Positions 8,555 through 15,615 of a stretch of DNA of 64,000 bases are shown piece by piece. Position 1 is the first letter of the stretch, and every line of letters begins with the position of its first letter. Source of the DNA: Paenibacillus taichungensis (GTDB lineage: Bacteria > Bacillota > Bacilli > Paenibacillales > Paenibacillaceae); contig NZ_QEVW01000014.1 of the NCBI RefSeq assembly GCF_003287275.1, positions 1-64,000 on the forward strand, given 5' to 3'. The position numbers and the translations under genes are program-made. A model generated the notes under the pieces. It was not told where the DNA came from and searched no databases. It saw nothing but the letters and a program-made list of their open reading frames with translations.

Positions 8555-8601
8555 TTGACAAAAGGTAACTAGTTAGATATTTTAATACATAACCAGTTAC
8601 C
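8555..8601 (+). promoter_or_regulatory. Promoter with MarR-type operator
   Basis: TTGACA at 8555 and TATTTT at 8578 are spaced by 17 bp. GGTAACTAGTTA (8564-8575) lies between them, and its inverted copy TAACCAGTTACC (8590-8601, one mismatch) follows. An inverted repeat covering the promoter just upstream of a MarR gene strongly suggests autorepression of the MarR-IMPDH operon. Confidence 0.75.
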
Positions 8602-8619
8602 TAATTTGGAGGTGGGAGA

Positions 8620-9081
8620 ATGGGATCTCCAGTCGAAAAAAAAATCACACCTAAAGCATATGTTTATGGATCAATTTTCACATTGTCTAACCGCTTGCAA
8701 CTTTTAGGCGATAGAAGATATAAGGATCTTTCATTAAAACAAGCTTTTGTGTTGTGGAATATTTCTCTTTATGATGATTACTTTCTTAACCTAAAAGATA
8801 TTGCTCAAATTGTCGGTACCTCGAGTCAGAATGTGAAAAAAATAATAAATATTCTTGAGAAAAAAGGTTTTGCAAAAGTAGGAAAAGATGAAACTGACAG
8901 AAGGATTTTACGTGTTGCTTTAACATCTAAAGGTAAAGAGTATTACTTGGAAAGAGGTAAGGAGGAAGAACAGTATATAGAGGAGTTATTTACTGACTTC
9001 GATGATGAGACACTTATGGGATTATATCAAGGTCTATATAAACTTATGGAAAAAACAACTCAAGAACAAGGAGAAAAATAA
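8620..9081 (+). CDS. MarR-family transcriptional regulator
   Basis: Winged-helix repressor of 153 residues, expected to bind as a dimer and to be released by a small ligand. The core is visible: helices around residues 40-75 (QAFVLWNISLYDD, then LKDIAQIVGTSSQNVKKIIN), the wing KVGKDETDRRILRVALTSKG at about 87-106, and a C-terminal dimerisation helix. GGAGGTGGGAG is the ribosome binding site. Its stop overlaps the ribosome binding region of the IMP dehydrogenase gene, so the two are cotranscribed. The inverted repeat over its own promoter is the probable operator. The ligand is unknown. Confidence 0.88.
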   Translation: MGSPVEKKITPKAYVYGSIFTLSNRLQLLGDRRYKDLSLKQAFVLWNISLYDDYFLNLKDIAQIVGTSSQNVKKIINILEKKGFAKVGKDETDRRILRVALTSKGKEYYLERGKEEEQYIEELFTDFDDETLMGLYQGLYKLMEKTTQEQGEK

Positions 9082-9082
9082 T

Positions 9083-10585
9083 ATGGCAGTTTATCTGAAT
9101 GAAGTATCGCGCACCTTTGGTGAGTATTTACTAATACCAGGTTACTCGTCTGTAGAGTGTATACCGGCAAATGTAAGTTTACAAACACCCTTAGTGAAAT
9201 TCAAAAAAGGAAATCAACCTCCTATGTCTTTGAAAATTCCTATGACATCAGCAATTATGCAGTCTGTTTCTGATGATACAATGGCAATATCTTTGGCAAA
9301 AGAAGGTGGACTTTCTTTTATTTACGGATCACAATCTATTGAAAGTCAGGCACAAATGGTTGCTCGTGTTAAAAGTTATAGAGCTGGATTTGTTGTTAGT
9401 GATTCAAATATATCTCCTGAAGGTACTTTAGACGAACTGTTAATGTTAAAGAAAAAGACAAATCATTCGACTGTAGCAGTAACAATTGATGGAAGTTCTA
9501 GAGGTGAATTAGTAGGTATTGTAACCAGCAGAGATTATAGAGTTAGTCGGATGACTTTAGATATTAAAGTTAAAGAATTTATGACACCATTCGAAGAATT
9601 AATCTGTGGTAATAAAGATACCACATTAAAAGAAGCGAATAATATGATATGGGAGCACAAATTAAATTGTCTTCCAATCATTGATGACGAACAAAGATTG
9701 ATTTCTATGGTATTTCGAAAAGATTACAATACTAATAAGAAAAATGAGAATGAGTTGATTGATGAATCAAAAAGATATATGGTTGGCGCAGGTATTAATA
9801 CTAGGGATTATGCTGAACGAATTCCAGCATTACTTCAAGCTGGAGTAGATGTTCTCTGTATTGACAGTTCCGAAGGATTTACAGAATGGCAAAAGATTGT
9901 TCTTAAATACGTCCGGAAGAATTATGGTGATACTGTAAAAGTTGGGGCGGGAAATATAGTTGATAAAGAAGGTTTCCGTTTCCTTGCCGAAGCTGGTGCC
10001 GATTTTGTAAAAGTAGGAATTGGCGGCGGTGCAATTTGTATTACACGAGAACAAAAAGGCATAGGGAGAGGTCAAGCTACCGCATTAATCGAGGTAGCGA
10101 AGGCTCGTGATGAATATTTTAATGAGACAGGAATCTATGTACCAATTTGTTCCGATGGAGGTACTGTACACGATTATCACATTACATTGGCACTAGCTAT
10201 GGGAGCAGATTTTCTAATGTTAGGAAGGTATTTTGCCCGATTTGATGAAAGCCCCACTAAAAAAGTGAATATAAACGGTAATTATATGAAGGAGTATTGG
10301 GGAGAGGGAAGTACGAGGGCAAAAAATTGGCAAAGATATGACTTAGGCGGTGACGAAAAACTTTCTTTTGAAGAAGGAGTTGATTCGTTTGTACCCTATG
10401 CAGGAAGTTTGGAAGATAATGTTGGACTTTCTTTAAGCATAGTACGTTCAACAATGTGTAATTGTGGTTACCTAACAATTTCTGAACTACAAAAAAATGC
10501 TAAGATAACCTTAGTTTCTTCTACAAGTATTGTTGAGGGTAGTGCACACGATGTTATACTTAAAGATAGTCGTCAGATATTGTAA
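9083..10585 (+). CDS. IMP dehydrogenase, Tritrichomonas-like type
   Basis: Oxidises IMP to XMP with NAD, the committed step to GMP. The 501-residue protein has the full barrel with a CBS pair inserted at about residues 104-220. Catalytic Cys319 lies in GIGGGAICITREQKG and the flap dyad is Arg418-Tyr419 (NWQRYDLGG). Those numbers are the same as in the well-studied Tritrichomonas foetus enzyme, and Lys310 and Glu431, which in that enzyme reduce mycophenolic acid sensitivity, are also present. It differs clearly from the GuaB of B. subtilis (GxGSICTTRVVAGVG loop), so it is probably a second isozyme acquired horizontally; the A+T-rich composition agrees. ATG 9083 follows CAAGGAGAAAA; a longer frame from 9002 lies inside marR and is rejected. 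Coupling to MarR suggests induction by a toxic compound or inhibitor. Confidence 0.9.
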   Translation: MAVYLNEVSRTFGEYLLIPGYSSVECIPANVSLQTPLVKFKKGNQPPMSLKIPMTSAIMQSVSDDTMAISLAKEGGLSFIYGSQSIESQAQMVARVKSYRAGFVVSDSNISPEGTLDELLMLKKKTNHSTVAVTIDGSSRGELVGIVTSRDYRVSRMTLDIKVKEFMTPFEELICGNKDTTLKEANNMIWEHKLNCLPIIDDEQRLISMVFRKDYNTNKKNENELIDESKRYMVGAGINTRDYAERIPALLQAGVDVLCIDSSEGFTEWQKIVLKYVRKNYGDTVKVGAGNIVDKEGFRFLAEAGADFVKVGIGGGAICITREQKGIGRGQATALIEVAKARDEYFNETGIYVPICSDGGTVHDYHITLALAMGADFLMLGRYFARFDESPTKKVNINGNYMKEYWGEGSTRAKNWQRYDLGGDEKLSFEEGVDSFVPYAGSLEDNVGLSLSIVRSTMCNCGYLTISELQKNAKITLVSSTSIVEGSAHDVILKDSRQIL

Positions 10586-10613
10586 CAGAGTTGCAGCGCT
10601 CGTTTGGTGCTTT

Positions 10614-10640
10614 TTAAGTCGCTATTATAGCGACTTTTTT
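10614..10640 (+). terminator. Terminator of the MarR-IMPDH operon
   Basis: AAGTCGCTAT pairs with ATAGCGACTT, followed by TTTTTG. The stem leads straight into the family 1 repeat; similar AAGTCG...GCGGCTTTTTT hairpins precede the copy at 13479 and occur at 14492. Confidence 0.8.
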
Positions 10641-10647
10641 GTTTTAT

Positions 10648-10771
10648 CGGTACAAGTTCTTGTCCCGAGCCAAGGACAAGAACTTGTACCGATTGCCGTA
10701 TTGGACAAGAAGATGTTCCTATTGCCGATTAGGCGTGTATCTAATCGTCATCTTGCCCTTCAATTCATTAA
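10648..10771. repeat. Dispersed palindromic repeat, family 1, full copy
   Basis: CGGTACAAGTTCTTGTCC (10648-10665) and GGACAAGAACTTGTACCG (10674-10691) form a perfect 18-bp inverted repeat with an 8-bp spacer. They are followed by AAGATGTTCCTATTGCC, a smaller inverted pair GATTAG/CTAATC, and CAATTCATTAAACT. A second copy is at 13479-13603 and a partial one at 8312. There is no open frame inside. Confidence 0.8.
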
Positions 10772-10979
10772 ACTCTTTAAAAATGATGTAACTTATTTTT
10801 TTATTGTAGATACATTTAACTACTATACTTCTTTGTAATTCTATTAAAAGCTTGATACTATTTGCACATATAGATCTCCTATTTTCTTTAATGGATTATT
10901 GTACAGAACATTTATGCTATATTTAAAATTTAAAACAAAAACGGTGGTGAGTTTGGTGGAATATTCTAAGGGGAAAAAT

Positions 10980-11906
10980 ATGAAAACTGACAACTTATCG
11001 AGAGATATTGATATGATTTACGACCAGTTAATTGGAAAACTTATGGATCTTCTGCCAGAACCTCAAAAAACAGACACAGCTCTGAGAGGATTACTTCTTC
11101 TTCGGCGAGATGTTCCAAATCAAGATGAAAGTTGTGTGTATCAACCAGTTATTGATCTGATTGTTCAAGGCCGCAAAAGGACAATTTTGGGCAATGAAAA
11201 AATGGAATATGGTGAAGGAGAATATTTGGTCTCAGGTTTAGATATGCCTTGTATCAACAGCGAAATAGAAGCAACTTCGAAAGCCCCTTTTTTGTCCTTA
11301 AGACTGTCTTTGGATATTTCTCAAATTGCTCAACTAGCTACCGAGGTTCCACTTGATGATATAACAGACGATGATGATCATTGGGGGATTTGCTCGGCTG
11401 CATCAACGTTGGAAATCGCAGACAGTTTCTTGCGCCTAATTAGTTTGTTGGAGAATCCACAACGAATACCTATTTTAGCACCTCTGATTATTAAGGAAAT
11501 TCATTATTACCTGATAACTGGCCCGCTCGGAAGGTGTCTACGTGAGATCGCCACTCAGGGAACACCAATAAACCGAGTAGCTCAGGCCATCACTTGGTTG
11601 CGTACTCATTTTCGTGAACCTCTGTCGATTGAGAAGTTGGCCAATCAAGTCCACATGTCTGAATCCACTTTTAATCGACACTTTCGAAAAGTGACTTCAT
11701 ACAGTCCTCTGAGATTCCAAAAACGCTTGCGCTTATACGAGGCACAGCGATTGATGTTATTTGATAATCTCGATGCGACTGCTGCTGCTTTTAGAGTTGG
11801 TTATGAGAGCACGACCCAGTTTAACAGGGAATATAAACGGGAGTTTGGTGAACCACCGTTTCGGGATGTTAGCCGAATGAGGGCTGCTGGTATGTTACTG
11901 GGTTAG
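10980..11906 (+). CDS. AraC-family regulator with AraC_N domain
   Basis: Transcription activator of 308 residues. The N-terminal half (about 25-190) is the AraC_N type sensor domain found in YqhC-like regulators (LRGLLLLRRD, YQPVIDLIVQGRKR, GEGEYLVSGLDMPC). The C-terminal half (about 200-295) has the two AraC helix-turn-helix motifs (LSIEKLANQVHMSESTFNRH and AAAFRVGYESTTQFNREYKR). ATG 10980 follows TAAGGGGAAAA and is chosen over the upstream in-frame start at 10899, which has no ribosome binding site. In proteobacteria AraC_N regulators often control a neighbouring oxidoreductase; here a RibD-type reductase follows 190 bp downstream. Confidence 0.88.
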   Translation: MKTDNLSRDIDMIYDQLIGKLMDLLPEPQKTDTALRGLLLLRRDVPNQDESCVYQPVIDLIVQGRKRTILGNEKMEYGEGEYLVSGLDMPCINSEIEATSKAPFLSLRLSLDISQIAQLATEVPLDDITDDDDHWGICSAASTLEIADSFLRLISLLENPQRIPILAPLIIKEIHYYLITGPLGRCLREIATQGTPINRVAQAITWLRTHFREPLSIEKLANQVHMSESTFNRHFRKVTSYSPLRFQKRLRLYEAQRLMLFDNLDATAAAFRVGYESTTQFNREYKREFGEPPFRDVSRMRAAGMLLG

Positions 11907-12094
11907 AGTTTATTATTTCAATGGGCGGATTAGGCAATAATCTGCCGGGATTGTGTAGAGTATTTCATAGTTCAATATCCTATTCTTAATGAAGAGCTCA
12001 GTATAAACGTACGAATTTCTAAATGGAAATGAGCGAGGCGGTAATACAATGGGCTTTGGTATTAAAAAATCTCATAAGAAAAGGAATGAATTGT

Positions 12095-12808
12095 ATGAAA
12101 CCAACAATTATTTGCCATATGGAATCGACAGTCGATGGCAGACTTGATATTACACGCTACAGTAAACCGTTTAACGGAAAGAGTCTTGATGAAGTTCTGG
12201 ATATTTATGTTCAGGTTGCCGAAGAAGTAGGGGGAGAAGCTACCATTCTAGGAAGGGTAACTTTGCAGGATTTTCTTTCGTTGAAGACTTTTGAACATAA
12301 TGGTGAACCGTCTACGAAAGAGCGTAAACCGTTTTTTGGAAAAAGAAACGGCACAAACACATTTATTGTAACAGATCCTGGTGGCAAAGTGCAGTATGAT
12401 AAGGATTCAGAATACTCCTTTGTAACCATTCTTAGTGAACAAGTTTCGGATCGTTATCTTGAGCATCTACGTGATCGGAATGTTTCTTACCTGTTTGGTG
12501 GAGTGGACGGCAAAGATATTAATAAGGCAATGGAGACACTAGGGACTGATTTTGGTTTCACAAAGCTACGACTTGAAGGAGGAGGCATTATTAATGGTAA
12601 CTTCCTAAAAGCAGGTCTTATCGATGAACTTAGTCTTCTAGTGTACCCAGGAATTGATGGTCTTTCTGGTATGCCTGCTATTTTCGAATACAAGAGTGAA
12701 ACAGAAGAGTTACCTGCAGCAGGGCAATCATTAGAACTAACTTCGGTAAAACAATTAAACGATGGTATGGTTTGGCTTTATTACAAATTCCATAGCATTG
12801 CTAATTAA
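12095..12808 (+). CDS. RibD/dihydrofolate-reductase-fold reductase
   Basis: NAD(P)H-dependent reductase-fold protein of 237 residues. It starts KPTIICHMESTVDGRL, then GEATILGRVTLQDFLS, FIVTDPGGKVQ, YLFGGVDG, the RibD C-terminal signature LRLEGGGIINGNFLKAGLID, and ELSLLVYPGIDG. The LEGGG..N motif and the strand after it are standard for the RibD C-terminal domain family. AGAAAAGG upstream could serve ATG 12086 or 12095; the second gives better spacing. The physiological substrate is unknown; the family includes many uncharacterised reductases beside the riboflavin enzyme. It is likely controlled by the AraC-type regulator just upstream. Confidence 0.82.
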   Translation: MKPTIICHMESTVDGRLDITRYSKPFNGKSLDEVLDIYVQVAEEVGGEATILGRVTLQDFLSLKTFEHNGEPSTKERKPFFGKRNGTNTFIVTDPGGKVQYDKDSEYSFVTILSEQVSDRYLEHLRDRNVSYLFGGVDGKDINKAMETLGTDFGFTKLRLEGGGIINGNFLKAGLIDELSLLVYPGIDGLSGMPAIFEYKSETEELPAAGQSLELTSVKQLNDGMVWLYYKFHSIAN

Positions 12809-12813
12809 TCATT

Positions 12814-12858
12814 AGTAGGAGCATAGACCATGAATTTGGCCTGTGCTCCTGCTTTGTT
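12814..12858 (+). terminator. Terminator after the RibD-type gene
   Basis: GTAGGAGCATAGACC pairs, with two mismatches, with GGCCTGTGCTCCTGC, and CTTTGTTAT follows. It lies just after the stop codon at 12808. Confidence 0.7.
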
Positions 12859-13125
12859 ATAAATACATATATCTACGATTAATTATTACCATATATTTTC
12901 TGGAAAAGAAAGCAGCACAAAATCCAAGGTCTTTTGAACCTCAAGAATGGACACCGCATCTGTATCAAAAGCAAGAACAACATGCTTTACAACCTTAGTG
13001 CTTAAGTGGCTCTAAAATAAGAGGATATGATCCAAAGCGGGTAGACTAAAGAAAGGCTTTAGCCATAAAATATGGTAGAATTAGATGAAGGTTAAGAACA
13101 AAGATTTATAATGGGAGAGGATCGT

Positions 13126-13200
13126 ATGTGTGTGCGTTTCACACTGACAGAAGATTTTGTAGAAGTCCTAAATGGTTATAAGCTGGACAAAATCTTGTAT
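13126..13200 (+). pseudogene. Remnant of an SRAP (YedK/HMCES) protein N-terminus
   Basis: GGGAGAGG is followed five bases on by ATG at 13126, reading MCVRFTLTEDFVEVLNGY. SRAP proteins, which crosslink to abasic sites through Cys2, begin MCGRFTLT. The start codon, ribosome binding site and Cys2 survive, but Gly3 is Val and homology stops after about 25 codons. The remaining roughly 200 residues are missing. Identification rests on this short signature only. Confidence 0.5.
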
Positions 13201-13211
13201 GATCATAAACC

Positions 13212-13364
13212 CCCGGTCTGTATAATGCTAAAATCTCTTCTGAAGGTAATTATGTAATCTGGAAAAAGAAGATCAGTACTACTTCTTATGAACTTATCGG
13301 TTATAACGTAGCGACCAAAAAGCAGGTCGTTATTTCAGCTTCTGAAGCTCAAAATTCCCGGTGA
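13212..13364 (+). pseudogene. Fragment of a TolB-like beta-propeller protein
   Basis: An open frame in a different phase reads GLYNAKISSEGNYVIWKKK, then YELIGYNVATKKQVVIS, before TGA at 13362. The pattern 'P.IS..G.YVVW....... DI.GY.L.TKKE..IT' is that of TolB/WD40-like propeller repeats in Bacillota. About one blade remains, with no start. It sits directly against the SRAP remnant, so two unrelated gene pieces are joined. The rest of 12859-13478 shows nothing else coding. Confidence 0.4.
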
Positions 13365-13478
13365 GCCCTCCATGAAACCTGATGCAAGTAAAATCGGATT
13401 TGTATAATGTCGAGTAATGTCGAAAGAAAAGAACATGGTCCCATTGAAGTCGATATTTTAGCGGCTTTTTTATTTTAT

Positions 13479-13603
13479 CGGTACAAGTTCGTGTCCCGAG
13501 CCAAGGACAAGAACTTGTACCGATTACCGTATTGGACGAGAACATGCTCCTATTGCCGATTAGGCTTATATCTAATCGTTATTTTGCCTGTTAATTCATT
13601 AAA
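13479..13603. repeat. Dispersed palindromic repeat, family 1, second full copy
   Basis: CGGTACAAGTTCGTGTCC (13479-13496) and GGACAAGAACTTGTACCG (13505-13522) form an 18-bp inverted repeat with one mismatch. They are followed by the same ordered segments as at 10648. It continues into AACTAACAGACAGGATAGC, a partial family 2 element, at about 13600-13620. An imperfect AAGTCG...GCGGCTTTTTT hairpin lies just to the left, as in the 10648 copy. Confidence 0.8.
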
Positions 13604-13685
13604 CTAACAGACAGGATAGCATAATAAATTCTCTTCATTTAGTGAAAACTACCCTTAAAAATTGCTTAGGATGAGGGCTTTAGAA

Positions 13686-14123
13686 ATGAAAAGATGTATC
13701 GGATTACTGCTAACAGTTATCATTTTCTTTGGGACAATACAGCACGTCTGTGCAAAGCCAAACGATGAACCATTGAAGCGACTTGTACTTACTTTGTTAG
13801 CTCCAAAAATACAGGAACAGATTAACCAATACTATATAAGTAAATTAACTGTATCACCTACGTATGCGCCTTTTTTGGATGGAACTGATGTAGACGTTAA
13901 ATATCATTCTTCGCATATTGATGTTCAGGTTAAAACAATCCCGTACGTAGGACCTCATTTGGATGTTGGACTCGACTCGATGAGGTTTAGTATAGATAAC
14001 TCCGGTTCAGTAGTAGTTCTTGAGTATAAGCACATTAGGGATTATGACTTGCCTCCTAACTGGCAAGAAATTATTAAAACTCGTAAAACTAACGGGAAAC
14101 TAACTGAGAAGTCATCAAAATGA
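13686..14123 (+). CDS. Secreted DUF3888-like protein
   Basis: Small exported protein of 145 residues. Residues 1-24 are a signal peptide (KRCIGLLLTVIIFFGTIQ, with VCA before the likely cleavage). The body reads LKRLVLTLLAPKIQEQINQY, ISKLTVSPTYAPFLDG, VDVKYHSSHIDVQVKTIPYV, which resembles DUF3888 proteins of Bacillaceae as I remember them. GGATGAGGG suits ATG 13686 best; in-frame TTG 13662 and ATG 13671 are alternatives. The last dozen codons overlap a family 2 repeat (CTAACGGG at 14088), so the native C-terminus may have been replaced. Function is unknown. Confidence 0.6.
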   Translation: MKRCIGLLLTVIIFFGTIQHVCAKPNDEPLKRLVLTLLAPKIQEQINQYYISKLTVSPTYAPFLDGTDVDVKYHSSHIDVQVKTIPYVGPHLDVGLDSMRFSIDNSGSVVVLEYKHIRDYDLPPNWQEIIKTRKTNGKLTEKSSK

Positions 14124-14159
14124 TCATCTGCTGTTTTTAACTAGCGGACTGACAATAGC
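14088..14159. repeat. Dispersed intergenic repeat, family 2, copy 3
   Basis: ACTAACGGGAAACTAACTGA, then TCATCAAAATGATCATCTGCTG and ACTAGCGGACTGACAATAGC, follow the same plan as the copies at 90 and 6667. It begins inside the 3' end of the DUF3888-like gene. Confidence 0.5.
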
Positions 14160-14219
14160 GATCGTTGCAGAATTGCTGACGATCCTTTTTTTGTATGTCT
14201 TTAGAGCAGCTTAAAATAA

Positions 14220-14375
14220 CACGCTAGAGTATCAACCAAAGATCAGAATGAAGATTGGCAGTGGTTGATCAAAATTAATGTTGTGGTCATCGACGTTTCC
14301 ATTCTGGATACACATAAGTATGAAGAACTGGAAGGGATCGTGCAGCTCATACGGGATCTGATGTTCGGGTACTGA
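14220..14375 (+). pseudogene. Short gene tail of unknown family
   Basis: An open frame without start codon or ribosome binding site reads STKDQNEDWQWLIKI, then VSILDTHKYEELEGIVQLIR and DLMFGY before TGA. Its composition (amphipathic, charged helix) looks protein-like, but I do not recognise it. It is either the 3' end of a lost gene or chance. Confidence 0.25.
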
Positions 14376-14491
14376 GCTGGCTTGCTAAAGAGAAACGTAA
14401 AAGGAATTAAAGAGGCTCAAACTGAAGGGATTTAATCAATTTAATTCCGCTTTACTAAACTGGTTGAGGGACAAAAAACATGGTCCCATAA

Positions 14492-14520
14492 TAAGTCGCT
14501 TAGATTAGCGGCTTTTTTTG
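14492..14520 (+). terminator. Hairpin terminator
   Basis: AAGTCGCT pairs with AGCGGCTT around TAGATT, followed by seven Ts. It would end transcription from the left before the BlaI-regulated promoter. Confidence 0.65.
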
Positions 14521-14558
14521 TGTTTAACGAAAACTGAAAAATTTCTGAACAAACCGTA

Positions 14559-14610
14559 TTGACATTATTAAACTACAGATGTAGTATTAATTCCGAACTA
14601 CAACTGTAGT
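14559..14610 (+). promoter_or_regulatory. Promoter with two BlaI-type operators (secreted sensor gene)
   Basis: TTGACA (14559-14564) and TAGTAT (14582-14587) are 17 bp apart. ACTACAGATGTAGT (14572-14585) overlaps the -10 and ACTACAACTGTAGT (14597-14610) follows 25 bp centre to centre. Both contain the TACA-NN-TGTA core bound by BlaI/MecI repressors. Confidence 0.85.
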
Positions 14611-14644
14611 TTACAAAAAAATTATAGGAGAGGAGCATTACCAA

Positions 14645-15385
14645 ATGAAAGCAGCAACGAAAGTAGCCATTGCGACACTAAGCAGCGTTTTATTAATGGG
14701 TTCTTCCGTAAGCCTTGTGGCGAAGGCGCAATCCTACGAGAAAGCCCAACAAGCCGTTGTTAAAAAAACAGCCGAAGCAGCCAAGCCTATAACTGCTGAG
14801 GAAAAAAAGTTTATCGAACAAGAGATTGAAAGAGTGAAGAAGTTGGCTCAAGAGTCGGGTGATATGTATGTCCTGTATCATAAGTACCCAAAATTAAATA
14901 GCGGATTTGATATTAGTTATTGGGGAGGGGTACATGAATTCACTGCATACGAGGACTACTTGAAAAAAGCAACTACCCTGAAGGGATCGATTCTGAAGCA
15001 GCCCGCCAACCTGCCAAAGGGATATAAGTTTTTATCAGCGGTCATTGAAGGTCCGATCGAAGGGAAATTCGTTGATGAAGTAAGGGCCGAAGGTAAGAAG
15101 AGCGGAAAGCCCATCTATGTGAAAAAGATAGATTGGAAAGAGGCGGCAACCATCCGTCTTAAATATACGAACGGAAAAGACACGTTGGGCTTTTCCAAGT
15201 ATACGGTAGATTCGGAGGAAAACAAGAAGAAAGGTTTCTTTGATGATACGCTGCCGGCCAATATCTTTCCAAAATACGTTTTTTGGAATGATGGTGGCAA
15301 ATTCGAATACAACATTTCAACCTCTTCGTTGGATATTTCACGGAAACAGAAAATCGCAATGCTAAAAGCAGCCGTGAAAAAATAA
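14645..15385 (+). CDS. Secreted protein with BlaR-type accessory sensor domain
   Basis: Exported protein of 246 residues. The signal peptide ends near residue 28 (SLVAKAQ). A Lys/Glu-rich helix at about 30-65 is followed by a globular domain with SGDMYVLYHKY, DISYWGGVHEFTAYEDYLKK, ANLPKGYKF, EVRAEGKKSGKPIYVKK and FPKYVFWNDGG. Residues 47-246 align with residues 423-620 of the BlaR-like protease downstream at about 70% identity by hand count. The LPxGYKF stretch recalls DUF4367-type extracellular domains, but the family is not certain. GGAGAGGAGC is the ribosome binding site. Two BlaI-type operators sit on its promoter, so it should be induced with blaI/blaR. It could act as a soluble ligand trap, co-receptor or effector sharing the receptor's ligand. 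Confidence 0.75.
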   Translation: MKAATKVAIATLSSVLLMGSSVSLVAKAQSYEKAQQAVVKKTAEAAKPITAEEKKFIEQEIERVKKLAQESGDMYVLYHKYPKLNSGFDISYWGGVHEFTAYEDYLKKATTLKGSILKQPANLPKGYKFLSAVIEGPIEGKFVDEVRAEGKKSGKPIYVKKIDWKEAATIRLKYTNGKDTLGFSKYTVDSEENKKKGFFDDTLPANIFPKYVFWNDGGKFEYNISTSSLDISRKQKIAMLKAAVKK

Positions 15386-15532
15386 CACTTTACGTCAGCT
15401 AAAAGTTTTCTCGAACAGGTGCTTCAAAATGTGATTACAGTGGGTTTCTTTTGTGGATCATCATGTCGGACTAGCGGTACGAAGCATTTTTGCGTGTAAC
15501 AAAAACGAGGAAATTACTCTCTGACAAACAAG

Positions 15533-15585
15533 TTGACATTACTAAACTACAAATGTAGCATGTGTATTGTAACTACATATGTAGT
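15533..15585 (+). promoter_or_regulatory. Promoter with two BlaI-type operators (blaI-blaR operon)
   Basis: TTGACA (15533-15538) and TAGCAT (15556-15561) are 17 bp apart. CTACAAATGTAG (15547-15558) overlaps the -10 and the perfect palindrome ACTACATATGTAGT (15572-15585) follows 26 bp centre to centre, the same arrangement as at 14559. Confidence 0.85.
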
Positions 15586-15615
15586 CTAAGTAAATTGACT
15601 TTGGAGGTTTCATGC

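Noticed and set aside
10530..10838. Plus-strand frame of 102 codons through the IMPDH end and repeat
   Set aside because: It reads through the IMPDH terminator and the family 1 palindrome; no family features.
11924..11947. Hairpin after the AraC_N regulator gene
   Set aside because: GGCGGATTA/TAATCTGCC can pair, but no T-run follows and the stem needs a wobble, so it was not called a terminator.
8312..13603. CRISPR array
   Set aside because: The repeats are three copies thousands of bases apart with different flanks, not short regular repeats with uniform spacers.
13407..13607. Plus-strand frame across the second family 1 repeat
   Set aside because: The codons are those of the palindromic repeat itself; an equivalent frame is not kept in the other copies.
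14559..15585. Beta-lactam resistance locus
   Set aside because: BlaI, BlaI operators and an M56 protease are present, but no penicillin-binding SxxK/KTG domain is seen on the protease and no beta-lactamase or PBP gene is adjacent.
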